A program made the translations under genes and the position numbers. A stretch of 64,000 bases of DNA from Prevotella sp. GTDB lineage: Bacteria; Bacteroidota; Bacteroidia; Bacteroidales; Bacteroidaceae. The DNA lies in contig JAGAWQ010000005.1 of assembly GCA_017941345.1 (NCBI GenBank), positions 119,100 to 183,099 of the forward strand, in the 5' to 3' direction. The notes beneath the pieces are model-generated. The model had not been told where the DNA came from, searched no databases, and was given only the letters and a program-made list of their open reading frames with translations. The stretch's first letter is position 1. The number at the start of each line of letters is the position of its first letter. Of the stretch, positions 62,731 to 64,000 are shown in pieces.

Positions 62731-64000
62731 ATGAAAAAGAACTTTTTCCATGCGCTCCTGGCATTGGTGATGCTGGCAGCAACAGCAGGACTCATGACGT
62801 CCTGCACGTCAAATGACGACGACCCCACACCCAGTGGGCTGTCTGAGGCGGTTGTCAAGGAAAAGATTGTAGGCAAGTGGGAACTGTCTGAGGTTAACAA
62901 TCGGGATCAAGTAACAAACGGGAGAATGATTTTGACCTACAATGAAAATGCAACGCTTGCGGTGTCTATCTCTTATTTCAATAAGGAAACGAATTCCTAT
63001 ATCTGGCGCAACAAGCAGCCTGGTATCTATAGTATTGATGGGAATGTGATTAAGAATTACTTGAATCAGTCAGGATTATATGATGCCACCCCTCACTACA
63101 TAGAAGCTATCAGCGATGAAGCAATGACGATGTCAAGCACTAGTGGCGGTCAGACTATTTATACACGTGTTGCCGCTGACTACACATCTGACATCATCGG
63201 CATGTGGGAAGTGACGGAAATGACTGGCGAGGAGACCTATAACGACGATAATGCCCGTCTGGCGTTTCTGGCTGATGGCACCTATAGATATTACCGGAAG
63301 GATGACACTGGCGACTGGCAATTGGTGAGCACCCGTGATGTTGAGGAATATTTTGTTGACGGCGACTGGCTGGCTACCCGTTGGCAGGAGACAGGCGGCG
63401 AGATGAACTACGAATGGTGGGACATCGACGAGATCAAGGACGGCCAGATGAAATGGTCGGCTCTGCGCGAACGTGAGGACGGCACCCGCTTCACTACCAC
63501 TTTCACATGGCGCAAGGTTGAGGCCCCTGCTGGTGTGGAGGCCGTTGACCTGGGGTTGCCCAGCGGCATCAAGTGGGCCAACATGAACCTTGGGGCTGAG
63601 GCGCCCGAAGACCACGGACTGTATTTTGCATGGGGAGAGACCGTGGGAATCGACATCGAATCAGAAGAAGAACGAGTATTCGACTGGGACAGTTACAAGT
63701 GGAGCAACGGCTCTTCCACTACTATGACCAAGTATTGCACCGAAGGCATACATTATAGCTATGATGGCCACGAATATTTTGGCACGGTGGACAACAAGAC
63801 CGAGCTCGATCCAGAGGACGATGCTGCCTACGTGAACTGGGGAACCGAGTGGCGTATGCCCAAGGTTGAGGATATCATGGAACTTCTCAATAACACAACA
63901 TCAGAGTGGACAATGCAAAACGGCGTAGACGGACGAAGGTTTACAGGTGCTAACGGCAACTCCATCTTCCTGCCAGTCACGGGCTACATTGATGGTGTGT
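62731..64000 (+). CDS. Second paralogous lipoprotein (lipocalin-like plus FISUMP/DUF1566-like), partial
   Basis: The open frame runs from ATG 62731 to the window end (423 codons seen). Signal peptide MKKNFFHALLALVMLAATAG with lipobox TSCTSNDDD; first beta domain IVGKWELSEVNN; second IIGMWEVTEMTGEE; then AVDLGLPSGIKWANMNLGAE, WRMPKVEDIMELLNN and SIFLPVTGY. The domain order is the same as in 60746-62179. The first domain has diverged strongly, while the second is nearly identical in DNA (61238-61428 against 63190-63380), which points to gene conversion or a very recent partial copy. The C-terminal domain has an acidic insert (DIESEEERVFDWD). Confidence 0.8.
   Translation, partial: MKKNFFHALLALVMLAATAGLMTSCTSNDDDPTPSGLSEAVVKEKIVGKWELSEVNNRDQVTNGRMILTYNENATLAVSISYFNKETNSYIWRNKQPGIYSIDGNVIKNYLNQSGLYDATPHYIEAISDEAMTMSSTSGGQTIYTRVAADYTSDIIGMWEVTEMTGEETYNDDNARLAFLADGTYRYYRKDDTGDWQLVSTRDVEEYFVDGDWLATRWQETGGEMNYEWWDIDEIKDGQMKWSALREREDGTRFTTTFTWRKVEAPAGVEAVDLGLPSGIKWANMNLGAEAPEDHGLYFAWGETVGIDIESEEERVFDWDSYKWSNGSSTTMTKYCTEGIHYSYDGHEYFGTVDNKTELDPEDDAAYVNWGTEWRMPKVEDIMELLNNTTSEWTMQNGVDGRRFTGANGNSIFLPVTGYIDGV

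Overview
The window comes from a Prevotella-like member of the Bacteroidales. The evidence is the Bacteroidetes promoter form TTG/TTTG-N19/20-TAnnTTTG in front of many genes, a fused SecDF, a nucleoside kinase with a TGS/threonyl-tRNA-synthetase-like front half, a short MenE, DUF4377 and Rpn-family genes, and a pectin (rhamnogalacturonan) degradation locus.

Layout. (1) 1-12290: rhamnogalacturonan-I use. It holds a partial rhamnogalacturonan acetylesterase, a PL26-type exo-lyase and a GH105 hydrolase, divergent from a rhamnose operon (rhaB, an AraA/FucI-type isomerase in place of RhaA, an MFS permease, rhaD). queH follows by 1-bp overlap, then kduI and a kduD-like dehydrogenase. Together these can depolymerise the polymer and take rhamnose and unsaturated galacturonate into central metabolism. 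(2) 12300-24500: housekeeping genes: HU, rhomboid protease, EEP phosphohydrolase, secDF, MaoC hydratase, tRNA-Arg(CCT), comF-recX-prmC, ribD, RNase H, argS and a DUF4377 lipoprotein. (3) 24500-26420: a degraded stretch with an Rpn nuclease, a broken Crp/Fnr regulator and a 22-bp repeat array. (4) 26419-39703: lysS-gpsA, two ROK paralogues, then the menaquinone genes menI-menF-menD and menB-menC-menE, split by an opposite-strand EamA transporter and nucleoside kinase. (5) 39772-49118: aroB, an outer-membrane barrel protein, asnB, a purF-like amidotransferase and pyrG. (6) 49326-59272: a defence operon on the minus strand, in transcription order hsdM, four-helix-bundle protein, hsdS, ApeA-like HEPN protein, Fic protein, hsdR. 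(7) 59477-64000: an unknown protein behind 11-bp repeat arrays, and two tandem lipoproteins separated by a toxin-antitoxin remnant.

Two themes deserve attention. The type I restriction operon carries an ApeA-like HEPN protein between hsdS and hsdR, the position held by the HEPN anticodon nuclease PrrC in the E. coli prr locus, with a Fic protein beside it. Also, tandem repeats of about four 7-bp units recur about ten times, between genes and in frame inside argS, menD, aroB and pyrG; in one divergent promoter they appear to supply both -33 boxes. All positions and motifs were read by eye; no database search was possible.
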